A DNA stretch of 64,000 nt from NCBI GenBank assembly GCA_041158045.1, contig JBEBCD010000036.1, positions 21,061 to 85,060 of the forward strand, in the 5' to 3' direction. This document shows positions 1 to 10,581 of the stretch, one piece after another. Under the pieces are notes generated by a model. The model was not told where the DNA came from, searched no databases, and saw only the letters and a program-made list of their open reading frames with translations. Source of the DNA: CAXRBC01 sp041158045 (GTDB lineage Bacteria > Actinomycetota > Acidimicrobiia > Acidimicrobiales > Ilumatobacteraceae). Each line of letters opens with the position of its first letter. Positions within the stretch are counted from its first letter, which is position 1. Position numbers and translations under genes: made by a program.

Positions 1-593
1 CCCATGCAGAGCTGGACCATGAGCGGGTCGTCGAACAGCCCCTCGGCCTGCATCTCCTTCACGAGCACGAGGTGGCCCGTGTCGAAGACCTCGAGCTCGG
101 GCCGCACGCCGAGGGCCTGCACCTGGCGGGCCATGGAGCGCAGCACCGACGGGGTGTTGACCATCACGTAGTCGCCGCCCGACGCGAAGTTCATGGACCC
201 CATGTCGAGGGTGCAGATCTCGGGGCGCAGGCGGCGCACGTGGTCGAGTCGCTCGGTGGCGCCCGCCATGTCGGTGCCGACCTCGTCGAGCGGCAGGGGC
301 TTCTCGTCCCCGCCGAGCACGAGGTCGCCGCCCATGCCGGCCGTGAGGTTGATCACCACGTCGACGTCGGACGACCGGATGCGGTCGACGACCTCGGCGT
401 AGAGCTCGGTGTCGCGCGAGCCCCTGCCCGTGCGGGGGTCGCGCACGTGCACGTGCACGATGGCGGCGCCCGCGCGCGCGGCGTCGATCGCGGACTCGGC
501 GATCTGCCGTGGCGTCACGGGCACCTTGTCGCTCTTGCCGACCGTGTCGCCCGCTCCGGTCACCGCGCACGTGATGAAGACGTCCCAATTCAC
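1..593 (-). CDS. Beta-keto acid cleavage enzyme (BKACE/DUF849), partial
   Basis: N-terminal ~197 residues of a protein of roughly 300; the gene runs off the left edge. The family joins a beta-keto acid to an acyl-CoA, releasing acetoacetate and a new CoA ester, in a zinc-dependent TIM barrel. Visible: the start VNWDVFITCAVTGAGDT, the zinc-binding His-Val-His at residues 47-49 (IVHVHVRDP), NLTAGMGG and LDMGSMNF. The GTG start is favoured because a TAACCT hexamer lies 7 nt upstream. It diverges from acetoacetyl-CoA synthetase, which could activate the acetoacetate formed. The keto-acid substrate cannot be told from this fragment. Confidence 0.85.
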   Translation of the reverse strand, partial: MNWDVFITCAVTGAGDTVGKSDKVPVTPRQIAESAIDAARAGAAIVHVHVRDPRTGRGSRDTELYAEVVDRIRSSDVDVVINLTAGMGGDLVLGGDEKPLPLDEVGTDMAGATERLDHVRRLRPEICTLDMGSMNFASGGDYVMVNTPSVLRSMARQVQALGVRPELEVFDTGHLVLVKEMQAEGLFDDPLMVQLCM

Positions 594-599
594 GCTCGT

Positions 600-606
600 T
601 AGGTTA
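600..606. promoter_or_regulatory. Overlapping divergent -10 boxes (BKACE / AACS)
   Basis: TAGGTT (600-605, plus) ends 7 nt before GTG at 613; TAACCT (606-601, minus) ends 7 nt before GTG at 593. Both fit the actinobacterial TAnnnT -10 and imply leaderless transcripts. They share five base pairs, so polymerase could open only one at a time. Confidence 0.6.
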
Positions 607-612
607 GGTCGG

Positions 613-2640
<2,028 letters not shown>

Positions 2641-2652
2641 GCGGGGGCGTCG

Positions 2653-2676
2653 CGGGCGGGGCCGGCGCCCCGCCCG
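2653..2676. terminator. Bidirectional hairpin between convergent genes
   Basis: Perfect 9-bp stem GGGCGGGGC / GCCCCGCCC (2654-2662 / 2667-2675) with a CGGC loop, extendable by one C-G pair, in the 36-bp gap between two convergent stop codons. There is no T-tract, which is usual for high-GC actinobacteria. Confidence 0.6.
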
Positions 2677-3966
2677 TCACGGGTGCAGGCCGCGGAGTCG
2701 GTGCGCGTCGGCGATGGTCTTCATGCCGAGCACCTGCGCCGCCATGCGGTACGGGATCGCGTGCTCGGTGGCGAAGCCGTGGAGGCGGCGGAACGCGCCG
2801 CGCATGAGGTCGACCACCGTCCTGTTGACCTCGTCCTCGTCCCAGGAGAGGTGGGCGAAGTTTTGGCACTGCTCGAGGTAGGAGCAGGTGACGCCGCCCG
2901 CGTTGGCGTAGACGTCGGGCACGACGACGACGCCCTTGTCGGCGAGCACCTCGTCGGCGTCCGGGGTGAGCGGGCCGTTGGCACCCTCGACGACGAGCCG
3001 CGCATCCATCGTCGCCGCGACGCGCGCGTCGACCGCATCGCCGAGGGCGCAGGGCATGACGATGTCGGCCGGCAGGGCGAAGAGCGCGGGCGAGCCGTCG
3101 GCGCCCTTGGCGACGATGTCGCCCTGGTCGGTCTCCACGACGCTGCGGGCGCCCGCGCGCATGGCGGCATCGAGGGCGGCCACGTCGATGCCCGACTCGC
3201 GATGGATGGCGCCGCCGACGTCGGCGACCGCCACGATGCGGGCGCCGCGCGCGCTCGCGAGCCGCGCCGCCCACGCACCCACCTGGCCGTAGCCCTGGAT
3301 CGAGATGCGCGCCCCCCGCAGGTCGAGGCCGATCTCGCGGCCCGCCAGCTCGGCGGCCTCGACGACGCCGCGCCCGGTGGCGGACTCGCGGCCGAGCGAG
3401 CCACCGAGCTCGATCGGCTTGCCGGTGACGACGCCCTGCACCACGTGGCCGACGCTCGTCGAGTACTGGTCCATCACCCACGCCATCACCTGGGCGTTGG
3501 TGCCGACGTCGGGGGCCGGGACGTCCTTGTCCGGACCGAGGAAGGGGATGATCTCGGACACGTAGCGACGGGTGATGCGCTCGAGCTCGCGCTCGGTGTG
3601 GCGCTTCGGGTCGATCGCGATGCCGCCCTTGGCCCCGCCGAGCGGCAGGTTCATCAGCGCGGTCTTCAGCGACATCGCGATGGCGAGTGCCACGACCTCG
3701 TCGCGGTTGACCCCCGGGTGGTAGCGGATACCGCCCTTGGCGGGGCCGCGCGTCGTGTTGTGGTGCACGCGCCATCCGACGAGGTGGTCGCGCGAGCCGT
3801 CGTCGCGGCGGAAGGGGATCGAGACCTCGAGCACGCGCCGAGGCGCGATGATCGTCTCGATGAGCCCGTCCTCGAGGCGGAGCCACTCGCCCGCGCGACG
3901 CACGCGCAGCTCGGCCGACTCGAGCGCCGGATCCTTGGCGGCCCGCGCGCCGCCGGACGTCGTCAT
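2677..3966 (-). CDS. gdhA: Glu/Leu/Phe/Val-type dehydrogenase, probably glutamate dehydrogenase
   Basis: Oxidative deamination of glutamate to 2-oxoglutarate (reversible), cytoplasmic. 429 aa, typical of the hexameric small-subunit class. Substrate-binding Lys77 (GPAKGGIRYHP), Lys101 and catalytic Lys113 (LPLGGAKGG), Asp153 in KDVPAPDVGT, and a Rossmann GYGQVG are present. The ATG overlaps the stop of the upstream GGDEF-EAL gene as ATGA, so the two are probably translationally coupled. A TAGGCT box 9 nt before the ATG could also start a short separate message. NAD versus NADP preference is not obvious; leucine or phenylalanine dehydrogenase is less likely given length and motifs. Confidence 0.9.
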   Translation of the reverse strand: MTTSGGARAAKDPALESAELRVRRAGEWLRLEDGLIETIIAPRRVLEVSIPFRRDDGSRDHLVGWRVHHNTTRGPAKGGIRYHPGVNRDEVVALAIAMSLKTALMNLPLGGAKGGIAIDPKRHTERELERITRRYVSEIIPFLGPDKDVPAPDVGTNAQVMAWVMDQYSTSVGHVVQGVVTGKPIELGGSLGRESATGRGVVEAAELAGREIGLDLRGARISIQGYGQVGAWAARLASARGARIVAVADVGGAIHRESGIDVAALDAAMRAGARSVVETDQGDIVAKGADGSPALFALPADIVMPCALGDAVDARVAATMDARLVVEGANGPLTPDADEVLADKGVVVVPDVYANAGGVTCSYLEQCQNFAHLSWDEDEVNRTVVDLMRGAFRRLHGFATEHAIPYRMAAQVLGMKTIADAHRLRGLHP

Positions 3967-6254
3967 AGCGGCCTGAGCCTAGGCCACTTGCCGATCTCGT
4001 CGAGCGAGGCGAGCGCCTGCGGCATGCGCTCCGGTGCGACGGGATGGCTGATGAGGTAGCCCTGCGCCTTCGCGCAGCCGAGGTCGGCGAGCGCGTGCAG
4101 TTGCTGCACGCTCTCCACGCCCTCGGCGACGACGTCGAGCGACAGCGAGCCCGCCATCGCGACGATGGTCTGCACGATGCTGCCGGCGTTCGCATCCTCG
4201 AGGATGCCGGCGACGAAGGTGCGGTCGATCTTGAGGCAGTGGATCGGGAACTTCTGGAGGAATGCGAGCGAGGAGTACCCGGTGCCGAAGTCGTCGATCG
4301 CGATGCGGACGCCGAGATCGGCGAGGCGCCGCAGCGTGGTGAGCGCCTGGGCGGGCTGGCTGATCATCACGCCCTCGGTGATCTCGATCCAGAGCTGGTC
4401 GGCGGGGATGCGCGCGCGCAGCAGCGCCTCGTTGACCACCGCCACGAAGTTGGGGTCGTGGAGCTGTCGGGGAGAGACGTTGACCGACATGGTCGCGCCG
4501 CGCTGGCACGCGCCCTGGGCGATCCACTCGCCGAGGTGCGTGAGCGCCTCGAGCAGCGCCCATGCGCCGATCGGCAGGATCGTGCCCGTCTCCTCGGCGA
4601 TGGGGATGAACTCGGCGGGCGACACCGGGCGGCCGTCCTCGCGTTGCCAGCGCATGAGCGCCTCGAAGCCCACCACGTCGCCGAGTCGCACGTCGACGAT
4701 CGGCTGGTGCACGAGGCGCAGCTCGCGCCGCTCCAGGGCCCGGTAGAGCGCGGTCTCGAGCTCGAGGCGGTGGGTGACGCTGCGCAGCATGGACTCGTCG
4801 AAGACGGCCACGCAGTTGCGCCCCGCCTCCTTGGCGCGGTACATCGCCGTGTCCGCGTGGCGCAGGAGGTCCTCCGCGGTGGTGGAGACGCCCGGCTGGT
4901 GGATCGCGACGCCGACGCTGGTGGAGACGAAGACGTCCCCCTGGCGCAGGGGGAGCGGCTCGCGGAACGCCTCGAGGACGTGGTCCGCGACCAGCATCGC
5001 GTCGCTCACCTCGCGGGCCTCCGCGTCGAGCACGACGAACTCGTCGCCGGAGATGCGCCCCACGATGCAGCGCGCCGGGAGCGCGACGCGCAGGCGCTGC
5101 GCGACCGCCATGAGCACGTCGTCGCCGACCTGGTGGCCGAGGCTGTCGTTGATGTTCTTGAAGCGGTCGACGTCGATGAAGAGGACGGCCGGCTTGCGGC
5201 CGTCCTCGTGGGCGCGCGCGAGCGCTCCCGCGACGTGCTCGAGCATGAGCAGCCGGTTGGACAGCCCCGTGAGCGCGTCCGTCTGCGCGGACGCGACGAG
5301 GCGCCGCTGGAGCTCGGCGTTGGCGCGCAGGGCGGCCCCCACCCGCAGCATCACGACCGCGGCGAGCACCGCGATCGACGTCGCGCGCACGACGCGGTCG
5401 GCCGTGCCGGCGGGGCTCGCGAGCGTGAGGACGACGACGGGCACGACGAGGGCCGCGGTCGTGAGCAGCACGCGTGCGCGCAGCGGGGTGCGGGTGCGCC
5501 CCGGCGCGGGAGAGGCGAGCGACGCCGCGGACGGATGGAGCACCGCGGCGGACGCGAGGAACAGCGAGAGCACCGACGGTGCGTACGCGAGGTGCGGGGC
5601 GACGTCGAGGCGCCCGGCGTCGGCCGCGGCGTACGCGAGGTCGCCGAGGATGGATGCGCCGATCGCGCCCGCGACGAGGCCGGCAGCCGCGCTCTGGCGC
5701 GCGTCGGAGAGGAGGAGCCAGGCGAGGACGAAGACGACGACCGCGCTGCCCGCGAGCGTGGCGCCCGCGACGGCGACGACGGCCACGTCGGCGGCGCCCA
5801 CGCGCTCGCGCGGCTCGAGCAGTGCGATCCAGATGACGCACCACGCGCCGAGCGCGACGATGGCGGCGTCGGCGAGCACGTCGCCGGGGTCGCGCCCGAG
5901 CCGGCGGCGGATCGTCGCGACGAGTCCGCCGACGAGCACGACCTGCACGGCGAGGAACGCGATCGCCGCCGCGAGCGCCGCGCCGCCCGTCGCGTCGCCG
6001 TCGGAGCGCTCGTCGAGCACCTGGCCGACCGCGAGGCAGGCGACGAGCAGCGCGAGCGGCGCCACCACGCGCGGCCCCGGTCGGTGGATCGCGGCGCCGA
6101 GCGCGAGCGCCACGACGAGCTGGGCGATCGCCAGCGGGTAGGCCCAGCCGTGGCCGTCGGCCGGTGCGAGGACGAGGTGCACGACGACCACCGCGGCGCC
6201 CGCCGCTGCCGTGGCCCACGCCGCGCGCGCCATCGTCGCGGGTGCCGAGGCCAC
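3963..6254 (-). CDS. Membrane GGDEF-EAL protein (c-di-GMP turnover)
   Basis: 763 aa. The N-terminal ~300 residues are a run of about eight to ten hydrophobic segments (integral-membrane sensory region of unrecognised type). A diguanylate cyclase domain follows from about 320 to 480 (DALTGLSNR, FIDVDRFKNINDSLGHQ, and the signature written RISGDEF, i.e. SGDEF), then an EAL phosphodiesterase domain from about 500 to 745 (FEALMRW, DFGTGYSSL, LKIDRTFV, EGVE). The EAL motifs look intact, so phosphodiesterase activity is expected; cyclase activity of SGDEF variants is possible but uncertain. GTG at 6254 is chosen for the TAACCT box 8 nt upstream. It shares an ATGA overlap with glutamate dehydrogenase, an unusual partner. 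Confidence 0.9.
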   Translation of the reverse strand: MASAPATMARAAWATAAAGAAVVVVHLVLAPADGHGWAYPLAIAQLVVALALGAAIHRPGPRVVAPLALLVACLAVGQVLDERSDGDATGGAALAAAIAFLAVQVVLVGGLVATIRRRLGRDPGDVLADAAIVALGAWCVIWIALLEPRERVGAADVAVVAVAGATLAGSAVVVFVLAWLLLSDARQSAAAGLVAGAIGASILGDLAYAAADAGRLDVAPHLAYAPSVLSLFLASAAVLHPSAASLASPAPGRTRTPLRARVLLTTAALVVPVVVLTLASPAGTADRVVRATSIAVLAAVVMLRVGAALRANAELQRRLVASAQTDALTGLSNRLLMLEHVAGALARAHEDGRKPAVLFIDVDRFKNINDSLGHQVGDDVLMAVAQRLRVALPARCIVGRISGDEFVVLDAEAREVSDAMLVADHVLEAFREPLPLRQGDVFVSTSVGVAIHQPGVSTTAEDLLRHADTAMYRAKEAGRNCVAVFDESMLRSVTHRLELETALYRALERRELRLVHQPIVDVRLGDVVGFEALMRWQREDGRPVSPAEFIPIAEETGTILPIGAWALLEALTHLGEWIAQGACQRGATMSVNVSPRQLHDPNFVAVVNEALLRARIPADQLWIEITEGVMISQPAQALTTLRRLADLGVRIAIDDFGTGYSSLAFLQKFPIHCLKIDRTFVAGILEDANAGSIVQTIVAMAGSLSLDVVAEGVESVQQLHALADLGCAKAQGYLISHPVAPERMPQALASLDEIGKWPRLRPL
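3976..3981 (-). promoter_or_regulatory. -10-like TAGGCT before gdhA
   Basis: TAGGCT on the minus strand ends 9 nt before the gdhA ATG, inside the 3' end of the upstream gene. Possible internal promoter; spacing is slightly long compared with others here. Confidence 0.35.
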
Positions 6255-6262
6255 GAGGGACA

Positions 6263-6268
6263 AGGTTA
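6263..6268 (-). promoter_or_regulatory. -10 box TAACCT for GGDEF-EAL gene
   Basis: TAACCT on the minus strand, 8 nt before GTG 6254; leaderless configuration. Confidence 0.5.
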
Positions 6269-6372
6269 GGGACGGGTGCCGCGTCGGCGCGGCGACGAGG
6301 GGTACCATCGTCGCGGGCGGAGGCTCGCGCGCGATGCGCGCGTCCACGAGGAGCCGACCCCATGCACGCCAC

Positions 6373-6972
6373 ATGTACGTGACGCGACACTCGCAGGTCG
6401 CGGACCGCGCCCTGCGCGACGCGCTGTGGACGTTGTACCGGCGTGCCTACGCGCCCGTCGCGGCCGAGTCGCCGACGCACGAGATGCTGGAGCGCGAGGA
6501 GTTCGACGCGCAGCTGCTCGAGCCGTCCAACCGCGCGTGGGTCGCGTGGGACGACCGGATGCCCGTGGCGATGACGCTCGTGTCGACCAACGTGCGGACC
6601 ACGCGCTGGCTCAGCGAGGAGTACTTCGCGCGCCACTACCCGGAGCGCCACCGCGCCGGGCAGGTGCACTACATCGTGTGGGTCGTCGTGGACCCGGACG
6701 CGGACCCGCACGGCGCGAACCTCCTGCTCGCGCAGCAGGCGCTCGCGGTGGAGGCCAAGGAGGGCGCGCTGCTCGTCTTCGACGTGCCCGAGACGCACGA
6801 GCCCGGGGCGACCGAGGGCGCCGGGCGCGCCGCCGAGCTGCTGCTGCGGCTGGCGCGACTCGTCGGGACGGTCGACCTGTTGCCGCTCACGACGCAGCGC
6901 TACTACGCACTCGACTTCACCCGCGCGGCGCGCGACCACACCACGGAGACGCGGGTCCCGGCACGGCGGTAG
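6373..6972 (+). CDS. Hypothetical protein, possibly GNAT-like
   Basis: 199 aa from the ATG at 6373 (MYVTRHSQ). I do not recognise a named family. The central part (WVAWDDRMPVAMTLVS, then HYIVWVVVDPDADPHGANLL, then a helix and VFDVPETHEP, ending YYALDF) resembles the strand-helix order of a GNAT acyltransferase, without a clear acetyl-CoA P-loop. An in-frame ATG at 6334 with GGAGG at 6319-6323 and a TACCAT box at 6303-6308 is an alternative start adding 13 residues. A six-codon ORF (6362-6382) overlaps the 6373 start. Its TAG stop is part of the -10 box of phoH just downstream. Confidence 0.6.
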   Translation: MYVTRHSQVADRALRDALWTLYRRAYAPVAAESPTHEMLEREEFDAQLLEPSNRAWVAWDDRMPVAMTLVSTNVRTTRWLSEEYFARHYPERHRAGQVHYIVWVVVDPDADPHGANLLLAQQALAVEAKEGALLVFDVPETHEPGATEGAGRAAELLLRLARLVGTVDLLPLTTQRYYALDFTRAARDHTTETRVPARR

Positions 6973-6975
6973 CCT
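6970..6975 (+). promoter_or_regulatory. -10 box TAGCCT before phoH
   Basis: TAGCCT; its first three bases are the stop codon of the upstream gene. It ends 11 nt before the phoH ATG. Confidence 0.45.
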
Positions 6976-6986
6976 CGGGGGCGCCA

Positions 6987-7961
6987 ATGAGCGTCTCCGT
7001 CGCCTCGGTGACCGTGGTCGTCCCCGGGAGCCACCTGATGGGCGGCCTGCTCGGCGAGCGCGACGAGCACCTGCGGCTCATCGAGCGGTCGTTCCCCGAC
7101 ACGTCGGTCCGCGTGCGCGGCAACGAGGTGTCGCTCTCGGGCCCCGACGCCCCCGTCGTGGGGCGGCTCGTCGAGGAGCTGGCGGGGTTGCTGCAGCGCG
7201 GCGAGCACGTGGATCTCGTGGTGGTCGGGCGCAGCATCGACATGGTGCGCGCCAACGAGCGACCGAGCGCGGTGCTGACCGGCGACGTCCTGCGCAGCCA
7301 CGCCGGGCGCCCCGTGCGACCCAAGACCGCGGGCCAGAAGCGCTACGTGGACGCGATCCGCGACCACGTGGTGACGTTCGGCCTCGGGCCGGCGGGCACC
7401 GGCAAGAGTTGGCTCGCCGTCGCGATGGCCGTGCGCGCGCTCCAGGAGAAGTCGGTGCAGCGGATCATCCTCACCCGTCCCGCCGTGGAGGCGGGGGAGC
7501 GGCTCGGCTTCCTCCCCGGGGACCTCATGGCCAAGATCGACCCGTACCTGCGTCCGCTCTACGACGCGCTCCACGACATGCTCGGCCCGGACGGCGCGCA
7601 GCGCCTGTCCGAGCGGGGGGTGCTCGAGGTGGCGCCGCTCGCCTTCATGCGCGGGCGCACGCTCAACCAGAGCTTCGTCATCCTCGACGAGGCGCAGAAC
7701 ACGACACCCGAGCAGATGAAGATGTTCCTCACCCGCATCGGCTTCGGCTCGCGCGCCGTCGTGACGGGCGACCCGACGCAGGCGGACGTGCCCGGCGGCC
7801 GCAGCGGCCTCGCGGGCATCGAGCGCACCCTCGCCGGGATCGAGGGTCTCGCCTTCGTGCACCTCGACGGTCGGGACGTCGTGCGCCACCGCATCGTCGC
7901 CGAGATCGTCGCGGCATACGAGCGCGCCGGGTCGGGCGACGCGCCGGCCGCGCGTGCCTGA
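6987..7961 (+). CDS. phoH: PhoH-like ATPase
   Basis: Cytoplasmic P-loop ATPase of the PhoH/YbeZ type, 324 aa. The ~100-residue N-terminal region is followed by Walker A GPAGTGKS (134-141), LTRPAVEAGERLGFLPG, and Walker B FVILDEAQN (230-238), with a sensor-like VVTGDPTQ. The family is associated with RNA metabolism and works beside the endoribonuclease YbeY, whose gene overlaps this one by 8 nt; phoH-ybeY-corC is a widely conserved order. ATG at 6987 is used because the folded N-terminus begins there. Confidence 0.93.
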   Translation: MSVSVASVTVVVPGSHLMGGLLGERDEHLRLIERSFPDTSVRVRGNEVSLSGPDAPVVGRLVEELAGLLQRGEHVDLVVVGRSIDMVRANERPSAVLTGDVLRSHAGRPVRPKTAGQKRYVDAIRDHVVTFGLGPAGTGKSWLAVAMAVRALQEKSVQRIILTRPAVEAGERLGFLPGDLMAKIDPYLRPLYDALHDMLGPDGAQRLSERGVLEVAPLAFMRGRTLNQSFVILDEAQNTTPEQMKMFLTRIGFGSRAVVTGDPTQADVPGGRSGLAGIERTLAGIEGLAFVHLDGRDVVRHRIVAEIVAAYERAGSGDAPAARA

Positions 7962-8559
7962 CCCCCGGCCGACCCGCTCCCGACCCCGACGCGTGGGCGG
8001 CGACGGCGACCCGCACGACGTGGAGGTGCACTGCGTGGACGAGCAGGGCGACGTCGCCCTCGACCTCGCGCGGTGGCGGGCGCTCGCGCTCGCGGTGCTC
8101 GCCGAGGAGGGCGTGCGGGGCGACGCCCAGCTCGGGCTGACGTTCGTCGGCGAGCGCGCGATGGCGGAGCTCAACGCGGCGCACATGGGCCACGACGGCC
8201 CGACGGACGTGCTCGCGTTCCCCATGGACGTCGTCGACACGACGCGCACGCCGGGACCCGCGACGCACTCCCGCACGCCCCAGCCGTCGCGACCCGACGA
8301 GACGGACCACCCGCTCCTGCTCGGCGACGTGGTCGTGTGCCCGTCCGTCGCGCGGGCCCAGGCCCCCGAGCACGCCGGCTCCGTCGACGACGAGATCGCG
8401 CTCCTCGTCGTGCACGGCGTGCTCCACGTGCTCGGCCACGACCACGACGCGTCGGACCGCGCGGCGCGCATGCACGCCCGCGAGCGCGCGTTGCTCGAGG
8501 CGCACCACTGGCGCGGGCCCGCGCCCGCCGACTTCCGCCACGTGCCGAGGGAGCCGTGA
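7954..8559 (+). CDS. ybeY: Endoribonuclease YbeY
   Basis: Zinc-dependent single-strand endoribonuclease involved in 16S rRNA 3'-end maturation and ribosome quality control. The signature HGVLHVLGHDH supplies His154, His158 and His164. 201 aa, longer than the ~150 of most YbeY: there is a Pro/Thr-rich insertion (about residues 94-118) between TDVLAFPMD and LLLGDVVVCP, and a basic N-terminal extension. GTG at 7954 overlaps the phoH stop; a later GTG at 7993 is possible and would remove the extension. The stop is overlapped by corC as GTGA. Confidence 0.92.
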   Translation: MPDPRPTRSRPRRVGGDGDPHDVEVHCVDEQGDVALDLARWRALALAVLAEEGVRGDAQLGLTFVGERAMAELNAAHMGHDGPTDVLAFPMDVVDTTRTPGPATHSRTPQPSRPDETDHPLLLGDVVVCPSVARAQAPEHAGSVDDEIALLVVHGVLHVLGHDHDASDRAARMHARERALLEAHHWRGPAPADFRHVPREP

Positions 8560-9821
8560 CCGCCGTCGACTGGTGGCTCGTCGCCGCGGTGCTCGCGATC
8601 CTCGGCGTGCTCACGGTGCTCGCGCTCGCGGAGATGAGCCTCTCGCGGATCACCAAGCAGAAGGCGGAGGCGCTCGTCGCGGACGGCCACCGCTCGGCGA
8701 CGTGGATGCTGCGGCTCGCCGCGGAGCCGACCCGCTGGGTCAACCCCCTGCTGCTCACGGTGAACATCCTCCAGACGGTGCAGGCGACGCTCACCGGCGT
8801 CGTGGCCGGGCGGCTCTTCGGCGCCGCCGGCGTCGCGATCGGCGTGGCCGCCAACGTGATCGTCTTCTTCGTCCTCGCCGAGGCCGTGCCCAAGACCTAC
8901 GCGGTGCTGAACCCCGTGCGGGGGGCCGCCCTCACCGCGCGGGTCGTCCACGCCCTGGTCGGCTTCTGGCCGCTGCGACTCGCGTCCAACGGCCTGATCC
9001 GCCTCACCAACGCGATCGTCCGCGGCAAGGGCCTCGCGGAGGGGCCGTTCCTCAACGAGCAGGAGTTCCTCGGCCTCGTCGAGGCGGCGGCCAAGGACAG
9101 CGTCATCGAGCACGAGGAGCGCGAGCTCATCGAGTCGGTCATCGAGTTCGGCGACACGGTCGTGCGCGAGATCATGGTGCCGCGGCCCGACATGGTCGTG
9201 ATCGAGGACGACCTCGACGTGACTCGCGCGCTCGACGTGGCGGTGCAGCACCGCGTGAGCCGTCTGCCCGTGATGCGCGCCGACGACGACGAGCGCGACG
9301 ACCTCGTGGGGATGGTGTACACCAAGGACCTCATCGCGCTGGAGCGCACGGCCCGGGGCGGGGACTCGGTGCGGGCGCACCTGCGCGACGTCGAGGTGGT
9401 GCCCGAGACGAGCCTCGTGTCGGACCTCATGCGCCGGATGCAGGGGGAGAAGTTCCACCTCGCGCTCGTCGCCGACGAGTACGGCACCATCTGCGGCCTC
9501 GTGACGCTCGAGGACTGCCTCGAGGAGCTGGTGGGGGAGATCGTCGACGAGCACGACGAGGACGACACGTCCGTGCGCGTGGTCGACGGGGGCCTGCTGG
9601 TGACCGGATCGACGTCGATCGACCGGCTCAACGAGGCGCTCGCGCCGCTCGGCGGCGAGGTCGCGGAGCCGACCCACGACACGGTCGGGGGGCTCGTCTT
9701 CGGCGAGCTCGGGCACGTGCCCGAGACCGGCGAGGCCGTCGTGCGGGACGGGTGGCGATTCGTCGTCGAGCAGATGGACGGGCGGCGCATCCAGTTGGTC
9801 CGCGTGCGCCGGTCCGCGTAG
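8556..9821 (+). CDS. CNNM/CorC-type transporter-associated protein (DUF21-CBS-CorC_HlyC)
   Basis: 421 aa. The N-terminal DUF21/CNNM membrane domain (about 1-185, three to four hydrophobic segments) is followed by a CBS pair (about 195-320; IMVPRPDMVVIEDD, VGMVYTKDL, LVADEYGTICGLVTLEDCLEELVG) and a C-terminal CorC_HlyC domain. Family members are linked to Mg2+/Co2+ handling. The GTG start overlaps the ybeY stop (GTGA), and the order phoH-ybeY-corC supports one transcription unit. The TAG stop doubles as the start of the -10 box of the next gene. Confidence 0.92.
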   Translation: MTAVDWWLVAAVLAILGVLTVLALAEMSLSRITKQKAEALVADGHRSATWMLRLAAEPTRWVNPLLLTVNILQTVQATLTGVVAGRLFGAAGVAIGVAANVIVFFVLAEAVPKTYAVLNPVRGAALTARVVHALVGFWPLRLASNGLIRLTNAIVRGKGLAEGPFLNEQEFLGLVEAAAKDSVIEHEERELIESVIEFGDTVVREIMVPRPDMVVIEDDLDVTRALDVAVQHRVSRLPVMRADDDERDDLVGMVYTKDLIALERTARGGDSVRAHLRDVEVVPETSLVSDLMRRMQGEKFHLALVADEYGTICGLVTLEDCLEELVGEIVDEHDEDDTSVRVVDGGLLVTGSTSIDRLNEALAPLGGEVAEPTHDTVGGLVFGELGHVPETGEAVVRDGWRFVVEQMDGRRIQLVRVRRSA

Positions 9822-9824
9822 GGT
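9819..9824 (+). promoter_or_regulatory. -10 box TAGGGT for SDR gene
   Basis: TAGGGT ends 7 nt before GTG 9832; its TAG is the stop of the upstream gene. Leaderless configuration. Confidence 0.55.
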
Positions 9825-9831
9825 CGCGCGC

Positions 9832-10581
9832 GTGGACGTCTCGCTGCGCGGCAAGGTCGCCCTCGTCACGGGCGCATCGCGCGGCATCGGCAAGGCGATC
9901 GCGACGACCTTCGCGGCCGCCGGTGCCCGCGTGATGCTCACCTCCCGCAAGGAGGACGCGCTCGCCGCGGCCGCGCGCGAGATCGACGGCGAGACGGCGA
10001 TCCACGCGGCGAACGCCGGGGACCCCGCGGCGGCGGTCGACTGCGTCCGCGCGACGATCGAACGCTTCGGCGCCCTCGACGTGCTCGTGAACAACGCGGC
10101 GACCAACCCGTACTTCGGACCGACGCTCGAGGTGGACGAGGGCCGCTACGACAAGACGTTCCAGGTCAACCTGCGCGGCCCGCTCTTCTGGGCCAAGGCG
10201 GCGTGGGACGCGTGGATGAAGGACCACCCCGGGGTGATCGTCAACATCGCGTCGGTCGGGGGGCTGCGCGCCGAGTACGGGCTCGGCGTCTACAACGTGA
10301 CGAAGGCCGGCCTCATCCACCTCACGCGCCAACTCGCGGGGGAGCTCGGCCCGACCCGCGTGGTGGGGATCGCACCGGGCCTGGTGCGCACCGACTTCGC
10401 CCGCGTGCTCGTCGACAACGTGGGCGACGCGCTCGCGGCGTCGCTGCCGACCCGGCGGATCGGCGAGCCGCAGGACGTGGCCAACCTCGTGACGTTCCTC
10501 TGCTCCGAGCGCGCCTCGTGGATCACCGGCGAGACCTACGTGATCGACGGCGGCGCGGGGGTGCGCTCCGGCGCGATGTAG
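9832..10581 (+). CDS. Short-chain dehydrogenase/reductase (SDR)
   Basis: 249 aa classical SDR. The nucleotide-binding TGASRGIG spans 13-20, NNAA follows near 87, and the catalytic triad is Ser141, Tyr154, Lys158 (YNVTK). It ends with SWITGETYVIDGGAG, as in FabG-like oxidoreductases. Substrate unknown; the 3-oxoacyl-ACP reductase for fatty acid synthesis is encoded elsewhere in the window, so this is probably a separate alcohol/ketone or acyl-CoA reductase. The stop TAG directly abuts the stop of the convergent transporter with no intervening base. Confidence 0.88.
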   Translation: MDVSLRGKVALVTGASRGIGKAIATTFAAAGARVMLTSRKEDALAAAAREIDGETAIHAANAGDPAAAVDCVRATIERFGALDVLVNNAATNPYFGPTLEVDEGRYDKTFQVNLRGPLFWAKAAWDAWMKDHPGVIVNIASVGGLRAEYGLGVYNVTKAGLIHLTRQLAGELGPTRVVGIAPGLVRTDFARVLVDNVGDALAASLPTRRIGEPQDVANLVTFLCSERASWITGETYVIDGGAGVRSGAM

